This document shows positions 53,755 to 64,000 of a stretch of DNA of 64,000 nucleotides, one piece after another. This DNA comes from Hoplostethus atlanticus (taxonomy: Eukaryota; Chordata; Actinopteri; Trachichthyiformes; Trachichthyidae), in assembly GCA_034670405.1 (NCBI GenBank), contig JAXDDX010000053.1, positions 186,001 through 250,000 on the forward strand. The letters run 5' to 3'. The translations under genes and the position numbers were made by a program. Under the pieces are notes generated by a model. It was given only the letters and a program-made list of their open reading frames with translations. It made no database searches and was not told the origin of the DNA. Within the stretch, counting starts at the first letter, position 1. The number at the start of each line of letters is the position of its first letter.

Positions 53755-53905
53755 GTTTCATCTTATTGTCCTTTGAACTGATCAGGGGCACTAGACAGGG
53801 CGATCCTGTCTCCCTAATCTTCATGGTCACCGCTAGCTGTAACCAGTCACAGGGACCCTGCATTTCATGGCATCCAGATTGGCGATAAATGCCACAAGAA
53901 ATTAT
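53755..53905 (+). pseudogene. L1-clade LINE RT fragment
   Basis: Reads SFELIRGTRQGDPVSLIFMV (L1 RT block ..RGTRQGDPLSPLLF) and then, after a frame change, GIQIGDKCHK (L1 block GI.IG...HK). It starts at the right-hand TSD of the outer hAT. The catalytic YADD is not present. Confidence 0.6.
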
Positions 53906-54157
53906 TAATGCTGTCAATGCTGTTTCAGCAGAAACACACACCGTTGCTGAGGTAAAAAAAAGAAACAGTTTGACATGAAACTAGATTGTAAAAAAGTATA
54001 AGGAGAAGTAGACGCGTATTATCAGCCACAGGAGGACGGCAGCACTGAGCCGCTATCCGACATGGATCAGAGGATCAATTAATAATAGGAGAGACCGTCG
54101 GGTGTCCAGTCAGCATTGGAGTTGGACACAGATCAAATCCAGGCTGCATCTTTATCT

Positions 54158-55442
54158 GGGGTCCGTTCCAGAAAGCGGGTTTAGTGAAAACCCTGAGTTT
54201 GGTAACCCTGAGATGAGGGAAACTCTGGGTTTTCCATTCCAGAAAGAGAGGTAACTCAAACTCTGAATCAGTTACCATGGTAACTGACTCTGTGAACCTA
54301 ACCTGCTCGCTGGCAGGTTTTCTTGAACAAACCCTGACTTTCTCCCTGTCTCCTCCCTCTGCTGAACCTGAAGCAGCTGTCGGACATGGCGTGTCCTTTC
54401 CTCGTAACCCGATCGATATTCAAGCGGAAGTAATTCGCATAGCCTCACGTCGGGAGAGGATTTTGAGACCCCGATTAGATGTTCTATGTCCAGGATGGAA
54501 GAGCTGTCCGAGATATAATATGCCGTTTACACTTCACGGATTAAGCTACCACCACCCCGAGCAGTCAAATAAAGACACATTTCATTTGGTCTTCTTTATT
54601 TCCTACAAATACAAAAGCAACAGTTAGTATTTTTATATTGTTCCAACAACACATTTCACCTGTGACCATGCACCCACCTCTAACTTATGTTCCAGTAATT
54701 AAATTTCTAGATCTGCCTTTCTAATTTGCCGCCCCAAGTACACCATTTGAAGTATGTTTTTATATTTCATTTTCAGCTGCTGCCAAGTGCGCTTTGCGCC
54801 CATGGGATTGCACCTAAATGAAATTTTTCCCCCCAATACCATTCCACCACTTTCTCACCTGTAGGTAATATTATAAGAAAGTGTGGTTAAATGTTAAATT
54901 AATACACTACTGCATTCAAACGTACGCATTGACTCGCCATTTCAGCCAATTAGGTATTTTTTTTTCTCTACAAGGCCACTGAAACATCTTGTTGTTGATG
55001 AGGTTTGGCACTACTGTAATGGATTTCACATAATAATGCATCTAAGAGCCTTCCTGTATGTTCCCAAACACTCGTAGGTTTTGATCATACCAACAAAGAA
55101 ATTCAGATATGAACAAAATGATGACTCAGACTATCTTACTACTATATTTTCATTTCCAAAGTGCTCTTACTGTATATATTGTGTTGTTTTTTTTATATAA
55201 GAGCTCTTACTGTAATTACTGTAATACTGTAAATATTGTGGTTTTTTTATTGTAAATACTGTGTACTGTTGCCTTTTGCACATTCCCGTTGAGCATTGCC
55301 ACTTTTCATTTCACTACACACCCCGTGTGTGTATGTGACAAATAAAGTTCTTGAATCTTGAATCTTGAATCTTCGTAGAAACGTTTGTACGAACGTTTTA
55401 CGATCAAATTTGATCTTACTTACGTTTCATGAATGAGGCCCT
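54158..55442 (+). mobile_element. PIF/Harbinger transposon relic containing a Rex1 tail
   Basis: The left end GGTCCGTTCCAGAAAGCGGG and the following AACTCTGGGTTTTCCATTCC sub-terminal repeat resemble Harbinger/ISL2EU ends in fish. The start of a HARBI1-type nuclease follows (54388 onward: RNPIDIQAEVIRIASRRERI then LRPRLDVLCPGW). It loses similarity by about 54520. A stretch like TTTCATGAATGAGGCCCT at 55424-55441 may be the other end. The ends and TSD were not confirmed. Confidence 0.5.
55140..55376 (+). mobile_element. Rex1 solo 3' UTR
   Basis: Matches the 3' UTR of the Rex1 copies: GAGCTCTTACTGTAATTACT, GCACATTCCCGTTGAGCATT, ACACACCCCGTGTGTGTATG, TGACAAATAAAGTTCTTGAA, then TCTTGAA repeats. 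No coding part; an extreme 5' truncation typical of target-primed reverse transcription. Confidence 0.88.
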
Positions 55443-55446
55443 ATGG

Positions 55447-56578
55447 GTCTAGAGCAGTGGTTCCCAAACTTTTTCAAACCAAGGCACCCCTTCATAGTCA
55501 ATTTCTTTTCACGGCACCCCCCCACCCCCTTTAAGCTAAAAATGACACCATGAATATGTTATAAGAATGTATTTTAATGAACTGGCATCAATATGAAGTG
55601 AAATAAAATAACTTCTTAAAATGAAACATTATTCTCAACCACTCAGCTAATGATAAGAAAAAATAGATGTCAACCATTTTGATTGACTTGTTTGAACTAA
55701 GGCTATATTTGTTGCTGTGTGTGATTTATGCAGACTTACAGATCAATGTTTAACTTAAAATAATAAATAATTATGTTAAAAATAGAAAAAAGTGCATTTA
55801 TTTTGCTTTGTTCAAAACGTAAAATAAGCCTACTTTTTAGGTTAATAAGAAAAACAAAGAACGAAAATAACTGTATGGAGCTATCAGGCATTTTAGTGGG
55901 AGTGTGAGCCTGCTGTTGAGAGCACAGTCTCTTGATGCAGGGAGAGATTGAAGAGAGCGCAACGCGTAGATCTGACTCCACTGACAGGCGATGCCTTCTC
56001 TTGCTTTTCACGTATGTCAGGGATGAGAAAGCCAGCTCACACAAGTATGATGTTGGGAACGGCAATAGCACACTGATCGTGCAGTTTGCCAGAGATGGAT
56101 ATTCGTGTCCCACAAGCAGCCAAAACTTGTCCGACGACATTTCTCCAAACTTCAATTTCAAAGTGCGATCCATTTTCAGTTCTGCAAGTTCTTCCTGGGC
56201 TTTGATTGTCAACTTCTTTGCTGATTCTGATGATCGGGAGTTGAAAGGATCGCGGATCCAGTCATAGTCTTCATTCTTCGAAGCGGGGAAATAACACTCA
56301 AACCTTTCATCCAGCGTTTTCAGATGCGCCGCTATCCCTTTGAATGCGCATTTTAACAGTTTTTTTTTTAATATGAACGATTTCGATGTTTATTGCTTAT
56401 TTCTTCTGTTTTTACAATGACATGTTTCAAATGTAATATAAAATGTAGTTCAAATGTAGCCTATTTTTATGTGATGAAACGTTATTAAATAGACACAATA
56501 AAATATGGAAATTAACAGATCTTGCGGCACCCCTGGCCAGTCATTACGGCACCCACTTTGGGAACCACTGGTCTAGAG
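55447..56578 (-). mobile_element. Internally deleted hAT transposon, TSD GTCTAGAG
   Basis: Element 55455-56570 with TIR CAGTGGTTCCCAAA at the left and its complement at the right (TTTGGGAACCACTG), flanked by GTCTAGAG at 55447-55454 and 56571-56578. Minus strand 56330-55840 keeps only the transposase C-terminus: LTIKAQEELAELKMDRTLKL, KFGEMSSDKFWLLVGHEYPS, and TSYLCELAFSSLTYVKSKRR from the hAT dimerisation domain, as in ZBED5/SCAND3-related Charlie elements. The N-terminal catalytic part is deleted. Confidence 0.9.
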
Positions 56579-56599
56579 GAAAGTCTCAGAGATCTGCAG

Positions 56600-56830
56600 G
56601 GATCTGGCTAATTCCCTAGCTGTGTATCAACAAATCACGTTTCCTCTGGAACTCATGGTTCATGAAGGGCATCACAAGTTCAGAGGACCTACATATGATG
56701 GGGAAATAATGAAATCTCTTCAGATGCTCAAGCAGCAGTTTGACCTACCACATTATCAATTTGGGAAATATCTACAATTGAGACACTTGCTAGTTTACTT
56801 GCTGATTTAAAAAAAATATTTGCTGAATAT
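56600..56830 (+). pseudogene. L1-clade ORF2 fragment
   Basis: Reads MKSLQMLKQQFDLPHYQFGK then YLQLRHLLVYLL, the L1 ORF2 post-RT block (..F..L...F.LP...F..YLQLRH). About 60 codons are open. No other L1 domain is adjacent. Confidence 0.5.
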
Positions 56831-56914
56831 TTTTGGGAGTGGCCATGAAGCTTCTGCCTACTCAACAGCCCTTAAATCATTACGGGAAGCAGCCCTACAT
56901 TTACAGAGACAGAA

Positions 56915-58089
56915 TGGGTTACATTACATTACATTACATTACAGGCATTTAGCAGATGCTTTTATCCAAAGCGACTTACAATAAGTGCATTCAACATAGG
57001 TAGGCAAGAAAACTACTTGTCACCAGAAATCGTAAGTGCATTTCCTTCCTAAACAAGCATCTAAGAGCAGAACCAGTGCTAAGGTAAAAGTGCAGTAAGT
57101 TAGCTACCTACTTTTAAATGAGACAAATAATTAAATCAAATAAACAAGAGCTAAGACAAATAAGTGGAGACAAATAAACCAGTGCTAAGAGGAATGGGTC
57201 AGGGTAGTGTTTCTTGAAGAGGAAGGGTCAGGGTAGTGTTTCTTGAAGAGGAAGGGTCAGGGTAGTGTTTCTTGAAGAGGAAGGGTCAGGGTAGTGTTTC
57301 CTGAAGAGGTGGGTTTTCAGCCTGCGGTGAAAGATGAGCAGCGACTCTGCTGTCCTGACATCAGTGGGGAGTTCATTCCACCACTGTGGGGCCAGGACAG
57401 AGAAGAGCCGTGACCGTGTAGATCGGCCCCCAGGGGCCTCTGAGTGACGGGGCAACCAGTCGCCTTGAAGCAGCAGAGTGAGGTGGTCGGGTGGGGGTGT
57501 AAGGCTTGACCATAGCCTGGAGGTAAGAAGGAGCTGTTCCTTTCACTGCCCTATAGGCTAGCACCAGGGTCTTGAACTGGATGAGCTGCTACAGGGAGCC
57601 AGTGTAGAGAACGGAGAAGGGTAGTTGTGTGGGAGAACTTGGGGCGGTTGAACACCAGACGAGCTGAACAAGCTCCAGAGGTCTGATGGCAGACGCTGGG
57701 GCACCAGCAAGGAGGGAGTTGCAGTAGTCCAGGCGGTAGATGACAAGAGCCTGGATGAGCACCTGCGCTGTCTCGTCAGTGAGGAAGGGGAGAATCCTCC
57801 TGATGTTGTAGAGGAGGAATCTGCAGGAGCGTGTCAATGATGCGATGTTTGCCGAGAATGGCAGTTGGTCGTCCAGGGTCACACCCAGATTCCTCGCAGT
57901 CCAAGTTGACGTCACCACAGCATTATCAATGATGGCCAGGTCTCGGTGCAGACAGCCCTTCCACAGGAAGAACACCAGCTCAGTCTTGTCCAGGTTGAGC
58001 TTCAGGTGGTGTGTCGACATCCACTTCGAGATGTCTGCCAGGCATGCAGCAATGCGTGCCTCCACTTGTGTGTCAGAGGGGGGAAATGA
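56915..58089 (-). mobile_element. L2-clade LINE, 3' half (left part of a split copy)
   Basis: The 3' tail is at left (ACATTACATTACA, GCAGATGCTTTTATCCAAAG). The RT C-terminus on the minus strand is in three frames: 58065-57589 ([40 protein letters not shown]), 57564-57373 and 57455-57228 (PQWWNELPTDVRTAESLLIF). A 27-28 bp unit (GAAGGGTCAGGGTAGTGTTT) is tandemly repeated three to four times at 57190-57302. The right end is the AAATGA duplication where Rex1 was inserted; the element continues at 61435. Confidence 0.85.
57190..57302. repeat. 28-bp tandem repeat at the L2 stop codon
   Basis: Units of GAAGGGTCAGGGTAGTGTTT plus CTTGAAGAG (about 28 bp), three full copies and a divergent fourth. On the minus strand this duplicates the codons RKHYPDPSS and the stop region. 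Confidence 0.88.
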
Positions 58090-61000
58090 TACGATGTGAT
58101 ACGATACGATGTGACAGTGATACGATGGCGCGGCCGTGTCTAGACGCCGTCGTGGTAGCTCCGCGGAGATTGTGCGTTTTTTTAGTTTTTGTGTTTGTTT
58201 TTAATATCTTTTTTTGCTCAAACACATCGGCACTAACATCATACGAACGTAGCACACTTTTGGACATAAACTTTTGCGCAAAACAAAGGTTTTTGTCCAC
58301 TTTTCCCATCGACCCAGCGTGGCCGGCAGAGATAGTACGAGCGAGCCACAACAACAACAGTGGAGACTCACCTACGGGGAGACGAAGGAGGAAACATCGG
58401 GGAAAACGGAGCGGAATTAGGAACAGACTGAGAGTTCAAGCCCACCGTCCACCTCTGCCCAGCATCCTTCTTGCTAACGTCCAGTCTCTGGATAATAAGT
58501 TGGATGATGTTAGGGCGAGGATTAGATTCCAACGGGACATGAGGGATTGTAACGTCTTTTGTCTGACGGAAACATGGCTGACCCCGCTGGTGCCGGATCG
58601 AGTCATATGCCCAACCGAGTCCTTCTCTGTTTTCCGTGCGGATAGAACGGAAGAGTCTGGCAAATCTAAGGGTGGAGGGGTTTGCTTCATGACCAACAAC
58701 AAGTGGTGCAACCCCAAGGACATTAAGACTCTTTCTCGTTCCTGCTCGTCGAACCTGGAACATCTGACTATCTCATGCCGTCCATTCTACCTTCCCCGGG
58801 AGTTCAGCTCGGTCATCACCACAGCCGTCTACATACCACCACAAGCGGACACCGACGTAGCACTATCGGACCTACATGATGTGTTATGTCGGCATCAGAA
58901 CAAGCATCCCGACGCGGCTATGGTGGTGGCTGGGGACTTTAATAGGGCGAACCTAAAAAAAGTCATGCCGAACTTTCACCAGCACATTACGTGTGCTACC
59001 CGAGGGGAAAGAACGTTGGACCACTGCTATACGCCGTTCAAGAGAGGCTACAAGGCTGTCTCTCTCCCTCCGTTCGGCAAATCAGACCATGCCGCCATTT
59101 TCCTGCTACCGGAGTATAAACAAAGGATAGCACGGGAAGCGGTAGTGACGAGGGACGTAAAGCGGTGGTCTGACCAATCAGAGGCTGAGCTACAGGACGC
59201 TCTGCGTGACGTCGACTGGGACATGTTCCAATCCAGTTCCAGGGACGTCAGCGAGTTTACGGAAGTAGTAACGAGCTTCATAGCAACGCTAGTGGACACC
59301 ATCATCCCCACGGTGAAAGTTAGGTCCTTTCCTAACCAAAAACCGTGGGTTGATAAATCCATCCGCGACGCTTTGAACGCCCGCACTGCTGCCTATAACT
59401 CCGGTCTTGTATCCGGCAACATGGACGAGCACAAGGCAGCGTCCTATGGACTAAGAAGGGCGGTGAAGGAGGCCAAGAGGAGGTATAGGGACAGAGTGGA
59501 GTCGCAGATGGAGCAGCGCGACACCAGACGCCTATGGCAGGGGCTACGGACTATAACGGACTACCAGGGCAGACCCCCCGCAATTGTGAGTGCCGACGCA
59601 TCCCTAGCGGAGGACCTGAACTCATTCTATGCACGGTTTGAGGCTAGCAACAACAGCGCTAGCTCACCGGCTAACAACAACACTGTTAGCGTAGCCGAAG
59701 TGAGTTCTACCGCTGGGGATGAACACACACTCTCTGTGACCGAGCACAGTGTGAGGAGGGCTCTGACGAGGGTGAACACCAGGAAAGCTGCTGGTCCGGA
59801 TGGCATATCTGGGCGAGTACTGAAGACCTGTGCTAATCAGCTAGCTCCAGTGTTCACCACTATATTCAACATCTCCCTGGCTGAGTCTGTGGTCCCCGCC
59901 TGCTTCAAGAGATCCACTATTGTCCCTGTGCCCAAGAATGCTTCTCCAGCATGCTTGAATGACTACCGACCGGTGGCCCTCACCTCGGTGGTCATGAAAT
60001 GCTTCGAGAGGCTGATAAAGGACTACATCTGCGCCTTCCTCCCTTGCTCCATGGACCCGCTGCAGTTTGCTTATCGTCCCAACAGATCCACGGATGATGC
60101 TGTCTCCCAGGTACTGCACACCACACTCTCTCATCTGGACAGCCGGAAGGGGGGCTATGTGAGACTGCTGTTCATTGACTATAGTTCAGCTTTCAATACC
60201 ATAGTCCCCACCAGACTGGCTGGCAAGTTGATGGAGCTGGGACTGAACACCCCCCTGTGTGCCTGGATCCTGGACTTCCTGACCGCCAGGCCCCAGGTGG
60301 TCAGGGTGGGTAGACACACCTCCAACCCCCTCACCCTGAACACAGGATCCCCCCAGGGTTGCGTCCTCAGCCCCCTACTGTACTCCCTGTACACACATGA
60401 CTGTGTGGCCAGGTTCAGCTCCAACACCATCATTAAGTTTGCGGATGACACAGTGGTGGTGGGCCTGATCTCCAACAACGACGAGAAGGCCTACCTGGAG
60501 GAAGTTGCTGATCTGTCACTCTGGTGCCAGGACAACAGCCTCCTCCTGAATGTCACCAAAACTAAGGAGCTGATTGTGGACTTTAGGAGGACACAACAAC
60601 AGAGGACGTACTCACCATTGGGGATTAATGGGACTACTGTGGAGAGGGTGAACAGGTATAAATACCTGGGAGTCCACATCACTGATGATCTGACATGGTC
60701 CTCACACACAGACACTCTGGTGAGGAAGGCGAGGCAGCGCCTTTACCACCTCAGGCAGCTGAGGAAATTTAAAGTCTCCCGGAGGATCCTTCAGTCCTTC
60801 TACTCTGGAGCTGTGGAGAGCATCCTGACAGGAAGCATCACTGCCTGGTTTGGCAGCAGCTCCGCTCAGGACAGGAAGGCTCTGCAGAGAGAACTACACT
60901 CCCCACCCTGCAGGACTTGTACACCAGGAGGTGCAGAACCAGAGCCTGCAGGATCATGAAGGATCCTCACCACCCCAACAACGGACTGTTTCAGCTGCTG

Positions 61001-61434
61001 CGGTCAGGCAAGCGCCTCCGCAGTCACGCTGCCAAAACAGAGAGACTGAGACGGAGTTTCTTTCCTCAGGCCATCAGGACTGTGAACTCTGACCTCACCA
61101 GGGCCCCCACCAAGACACACACACTGCCCCTCTTATGCACACACACACACTTAGGTAAAGACTACACATAATTTATAATTTATATTATATTATACATACA
61201 ATTTTCCCTTTTTTTACTATATTTTTTTTATATATAAGTGCTCTTATTGTAAATATTGTGTTGTTTTTTATATAGAGCTCTTAAAAAACTGTGACATTGT
61301 AAATATTGTGCTGGTTATTGTAAATAGTGTGAACCTGTTATTTTGCACATTTCTGCTGAGCATTGCCACTTTGCATTTCACTACACACCTCGTGTGTGTA
61401 TGTGACAATTAAACTTCTTGAATCTTGAATCTTG
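58090..61434 (+). mobile_element. Rex1 LINE #3, near full length, nested in L2
   Basis: Flanked by AAATGA at 58084-58089 and 61435-61440, which lie inside one continuous L2 sequence. The 5' end has a 35-bp GATACGATGT-repeat leader before ATGGCGCGG at 58125. The ORF is 58125-60959 and the 3' UTR ends with ATGTGACAATTAAACTTCTT and TTGAATC repeats. Length 3.35 kb agrees with Rex1 #1 once insertions are removed. Confidence 0.92.
58125..60959 (+). CDS. Rex1 #3 polyprotein: AP-endonuclease plus reverse transcriptase, C-terminus frameshifted
   Basis: 944 codons are open from [10 protein letters not shown]. The endonuclease has LTETWL, GDFN (residues 270-273) and SDH (320-322). The RT has [84 protein letters not shown] and FADD (772-775). 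Relative to Rex1 #2, 28 bp are missing after AAGGCTCTGCAGAGAG (about 60893). The frame therefore leaves RKALQR for an unrelated tail and stops at 60959, while the true C-terminus continues in another frame to 61132 ([25 protein letters not shown]). The codons upstream of 58125 in the same frame come from antisense L2 and the leader and are not native. Both catalytic domains look intact. Whether losing the last 70-80 residues abolishes activity is unknown. Confidence 0.9.
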   Translation: MARPCLDAVVVAPRRLCVFLVFVFVFNIFFCSNTSALTSYERSTLLDINFCAKQRFLSTFPIDPAWPAEIVRASHNNNSGDSPTGRRRRKHRGKRSGIRNRLRVQAHRPPLPSILLANVQSLDNKLDDVRARIRFQRDMRDCNVFCLTETWLTPLVPDRVICPTESFSVFRADRTEESGKSKGGGVCFMTNNKWCNPKDIKTLSRSCSSNLEHLTISCRPFYLPREFSSVITTAVYIPPQADTDVALSDLHDVLCRHQNKHPDAAMVVAGDFNRANLKKVMPNFHQHITCATRGERTLDHCYTPFKRGYKAVSLPPFGKSDHAAIFLLPEYKQRIAREAVVTRDVKRWSDQSEAELQDALRDVDWDMFQSSSRDVSEFTEVVTSFIATLVDTIIPTVKVRSFPNQKPWVDKSIRDALNARTAAYNSGLVSGNMDEHKAASYGLRRAVKEAKRRYRDRVESQMEQRDTRRLWQGLRTITDYQGRPPAIVSADASLAEDLNSFYARFEASNNSASSPANNNTVSVAEVSSTAGDEHTLSVTEHSVRRALTRVNTRKAAGPDGISGRVLKTCANQLAPVFTTIFNISLAESVVPACFKRSTIVPVPKNASPACLNDYRPVALTSVVMKCFERLIKDYICAFLPCSMDPLQFAYRPNRSTDDAVSQVLHTTLSHLDSRKGGYVRLLFIDYSSAFNTIVPTRLAGKLMELGLNTPLCAWILDFLTARPQVVRVGRHTSNPLTLNTGSPQGCVLSPLLYSLYTHDCVARFSSNTIIKFADDTVVVGLISNNDEKAYLEEVADLSLWCQDNSLLLNVTKTKELIVDFRRTQQQRTYSPLGINGTTVERVNRYKYLGVHITDDLTWSSHTDTLVRKARQRLYHLRQLRKFKVSRRILQSFYSGAVESILTGSITAWFGSSSAQDRKALQRELHSPPCRTCTPGGAEPEPAGS

Positions 61435-61990
61435 AAATGACAGGATCAGCTGGGTGTCATCGGCATAGCAGTGGTAGGAAAAGTCATGGGAGTGGATAAC
61501 AGAACCAAGAGATGTGTAGAGGGAAAAAAGAAGAGGACCCAGAACCGACCCTTGCGGAACCCCAGCAGTCAGCCTGCGTGGTTCTGACAGAGACCCTCTC
61601 AGTGTCACCTGGTAGGAGCGACCCATCAGGTAGGATGCAAACAGGGAGAGCAGAGCCTGAGACACCCATCCCCTCAAGGGTGGAGAGGAGGACCTGGTGG
61701 TTCACCGTGTCGAACGCTGCAGACAGGTCCAGGAGTATCAGGACAGAGGAGAGAGAGTTTGCTTTAGCGGCATGGAGCGACTCTGTTACTGCCAGGAGGG
61801 CAGTCTCGGTCGAGTAACCCACCTTGAAAAATGGGGTAGGGAGGGAGGTTGCGAGGAAAAAGGTGGAGAGGGTGGTAGAGAGGGAGGGGTGGAGAGAGGG
61901 GTTAGAATTCTTAGGAATGAAAAAAAGATGAGAAGAGAAGATTATTCCTTTGCCCCGTTTTCTAGATCTTCCACCTTTTGGCATAAAATC
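61435..61990 (-). mobile_element. L2-clade LINE, RT part (right piece of the split copy)
   Basis: Minus strand: [60 protein letters not shown] and [14 protein letters not shown], breaking off exactly where the left piece resumes ([20 protein letters not shown]). One frameshift lies around 61590. It is 5'-truncated in the region before STETALL. Confidence 0.85.
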
Positions 61991-62139
61991 TCAACTTCTG
62001 AACTTGTGGCAGGGGGGTTGACTTGTTGCCTCTTGTTAGCTTCCCTGAGGTTTGAGAACTTGAGAAAAATGTCTGGTTCTCTTATTGTCTGTAGCAGATG
62101 TTGTAGCTTGTATAGCTTCATGTTTCCTCTCATGGGCAT
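61942..62139 (-). pseudogene. Possible L1 ORF1 coiled-coil fragment
   Basis: Frame reads NMKLYKLQHLLQTIREPDIF and then SSEVEILCQKVEDLENGAKE. The terminal VEDLEN(R/G) after a heptad-like stretch resembles the end of the L1 ORF1p coiled coil (..KVEDLENRSRR.N). Too short for certainty. Confidence 0.35.
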
Positions 62140-64000
62140 CAGACCTTTCTAAGATGAGTGAGTTTTGCAAATTCTCTTGTCACCTCACTGGAGATGGAAG
62201 TAGCAGCAACAGTTGACTTGTTGACAGTTGACTTGACGCTCTTGGAAACCACTTTGCTAGCATTAGCTGTCTCATTGTATTTAGCACTTTCACTGTGCCC
62301 TTGAGATTTGTTTCATGGGAAAGCAAAGAAAGTTAGGCTCTTGTAAAGTTTTACAATTAAATAAATGCAGGGATTGGTAAAGCATGTTTCCCTATGTAGT
62401 GATTTGAATTGTGCTTTGGGCTTATATAATCACCACATAGACAGGTAAGTGTATGGTATAACCAGGACAGGGGGTCGATGGCTCAAAAGATAGAACATTT
62501 ATTCACAATCACATAAATAAAAAAACATTAAAAAAAAAAAAAAAAAAGAGGGCAATCGAGCAGGCCTAAAGCTACACAGTAGCAGTTCTTAATGTTGTGC
62601 AATTAGCTAGGCACTGGCACAATCACTTGATATACATAGCAATAAATAGCAAAGATGCACAGGAAGAAATGTGAGGTTACCGATACATTTAGGACCCAAT
62701 CCACTGAATAAAGAACATAAGAGCCCATGGGGCTAATATGCACACGTTTAAGAATCACAAATCAGATACAAGTTACCACTGCACACATTATATGAACACA
62801 CCAAAAGGGGTCTCCCAATTAAGCTACAGCTCGAGATTGCACAATGCCCGTCTAAAATATTGCACAATCAATAAAGAAAAACAATAAAGAAACCAAAAAG
62901 GCCCGTTCCTCTAACCAACTCTTAGAAAAAACAGTGACAGTCAATATTGCATTCCTTTACTCATTTAAATAGCACCCAAACCAGCGGTGTGCTTACTGTT
63001 GTGATGCCGGATAAATAGTAATCCCCACTCAAGGTTTGCACCTTGCCTCTACAGTACTAACAGATTACTGGAAGCGTGCTGTGCCTATACGGTGACCAAT
63101 CCTCCCCCAACCGCTGTTTTCTGGGCTCGCAGCAAGTGTTTGGTGTTCCTTGTGCCGTGTCTGCAGGTCACTGCTAGCTTCCGTGTTCCCTTTATAGGCT
63201 TCCCCAGGGTCCTAAAGACCTCCCTATTACACCTAGGCGGCCATTTTTTTAAAAGAAAGTGCCTTGTATAAGATTAACATAAGTCCTTACAAATGTTACA
63301 GGTAAAACCAGTAACATCCATGTATAAGAGGAAGGAATGTCATAAAAAATAAGGATCAAAGTGCTAGGATTAAATTCTAAAAAGTAACTTAAAACTAGTT
63401 ATAGTTGAAGTATAAATATATAAATAGTATAAATAGTTGAAGTATAAATTAATATACTTATACATATATATAATAACCACAAAAAAAGATATAAAATGAT
63501 ACATCTCTGTATCACAACACTCAATGGATTTTCAGGTACACCTGCATACAGTAAACCACCCACATCAGAATCATAGTGCAGTTTAAGCAAAAACAACCAA
63601 ATAAAATCAATAAAACAACACTACAATCCTTGGGTGCATTCTTTACCGAGTTATGATATTTTCTCTGCCCAGAGCATCTCAGAGCAGGTGTAGTCAGTGG
63701 GTCTGTTCACCCCAGTAAACAAAATAAGTACATGCTCTTCTCTATACTCCAAGTCTTCTTGGGTGCTTGAAACCACACAATCAGCTGAACAATAGGTTTT
63801 GGTGAAACAGTTAAATTCTTTTTGGATGTCTCACCAAGCACGATGGAACTCTTCACACATCTGTACCAACAGATAGGAATAATTTCCCCCCTGAAGGACA
63901 ATCTTCCTTATAGACAACTTATAATTTTGTCTGATGGGGGGAGTTGAGAAATATTGTATGGTGGCTTTAAACAGAAAGGGTACAGTAATGCACTCTAATA
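62140..64000. other. Right-edge intergenic DNA without a recognised gene
   Basis: AT-rich, with an A tract at 62521-62546. No splice-bounded coding exon, repeat terminus or RNA gene was recognised. Short frames at 63399-63596 and 63707-63901 have no family resemblance. Confidence 0.4.

Noticed and set aside
58011-58124. N-terminal extension of the Rex1 ORF to a 982-codon protein
   Set aside because: The first 38 codons come from antisense L2 DNA and the GATACG leader. The other Rex1 copies start at ATGGCGCGG, so 58125 is the native start.
1-64000. CRISPR array, bacterial defence system, phage or plasmid genes
   Set aside because: No spaced direct repeats with unique spacers. All recognisable coding sequence is vertebrate or eukaryotic transposon; tandem arrays here have no spacers.

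Overview
The window is genomic DNA of a ray-finned (teleost) fish. The evidence is intron-containing vertebrate genes (lect2 and a protease-activated receptor) set in repeats typical of teleosts: Rex1/Babar and L2-clade LINEs with short oligonucleotide 3' tails, tRNA-derived SINEs, hAT, Tc1/mariner and PIF/Harbinger transposons, and large simple-sequence arrays. Nothing prokaryotic, no CRISPR array and no complete rRNA or tRNA gene is visible. Species is not resolvable by eye.

Host genes are few. (i) 1170-1431, minus: the first coding exon of a Goliath-family (RNF130/RNF150-like) membrane RING E3 ligase. The rest of the gene lies beyond the left edge, and a CpG-rich probable promoter lies at about 2370-2660. 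(ii) 18719-20627, plus: a complete two-exon protease-activated receptor closest to PAR4 (f2rl3), 385 codons. (iii) 28835-30733, plus: a complete four-exon lect2 gene (155 aa). (iv) 34262-35612, plus: a degenerate tandem second copy of lect2.

The rest is mobile DNA and arrays. 3.5-4.9 kb is a GA-rich minisatellite. 4.9-7 kb holds DNA-transposon and Gypsy relics. 9.5-12 kb is non-LTR RT fragments broken up by L2 tails. 12.03-18.66 kb is an octanucleotide CTCCAYTA array whose centre is degraded, strand-switched low-complexity sequence; the array ends only 62 bp before the receptor start codon. 23.6-24.7 kb is a TIR transposon. 25.1-28.1 kb is a broken Jockey-superfamily LINE just upstream of lect2. 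32.5-33.9 kb holds a MITE and a Tc1-like transposase relic. 38.7-40.6 kb is an L2-type LINE end.

The main structure is at 40816-53754, a set of nested transposons whose boundaries can be read directly. An outer hAT (8-bp TSD CTCTAATG) is interrupted by a second, different hAT (TSD CTGTCAGC). That is interrupted by a full-length Rex1 LINE (TSD AAATTA), which holds a second, internally deleted Rex1 and a block of L2 sequence (TSD CACTAC). At 56.9-62 kb another L2 copy is interrupted by a nearly full-length Rex1 (TSD AAATGA) with a single 28-bp lesion in its ORF. A deleted hAT (TSD GTCTAGAG) and a Harbinger relic lie between. The TSDs and junctions give a relative order of insertions.

Two stretches (about 13.74-16.9 kb and 43.2-44.74 kb) look like unpolished or collapsed assembly and should not be over-read. 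I did not find an obviously new biological system. The most promising items are the nested insertions with an internal cruciform, the PAR4-like receptor with an unusual predicted tethered ligand next to a giant octanucleotide array, and the decaying lect2 duplicate.
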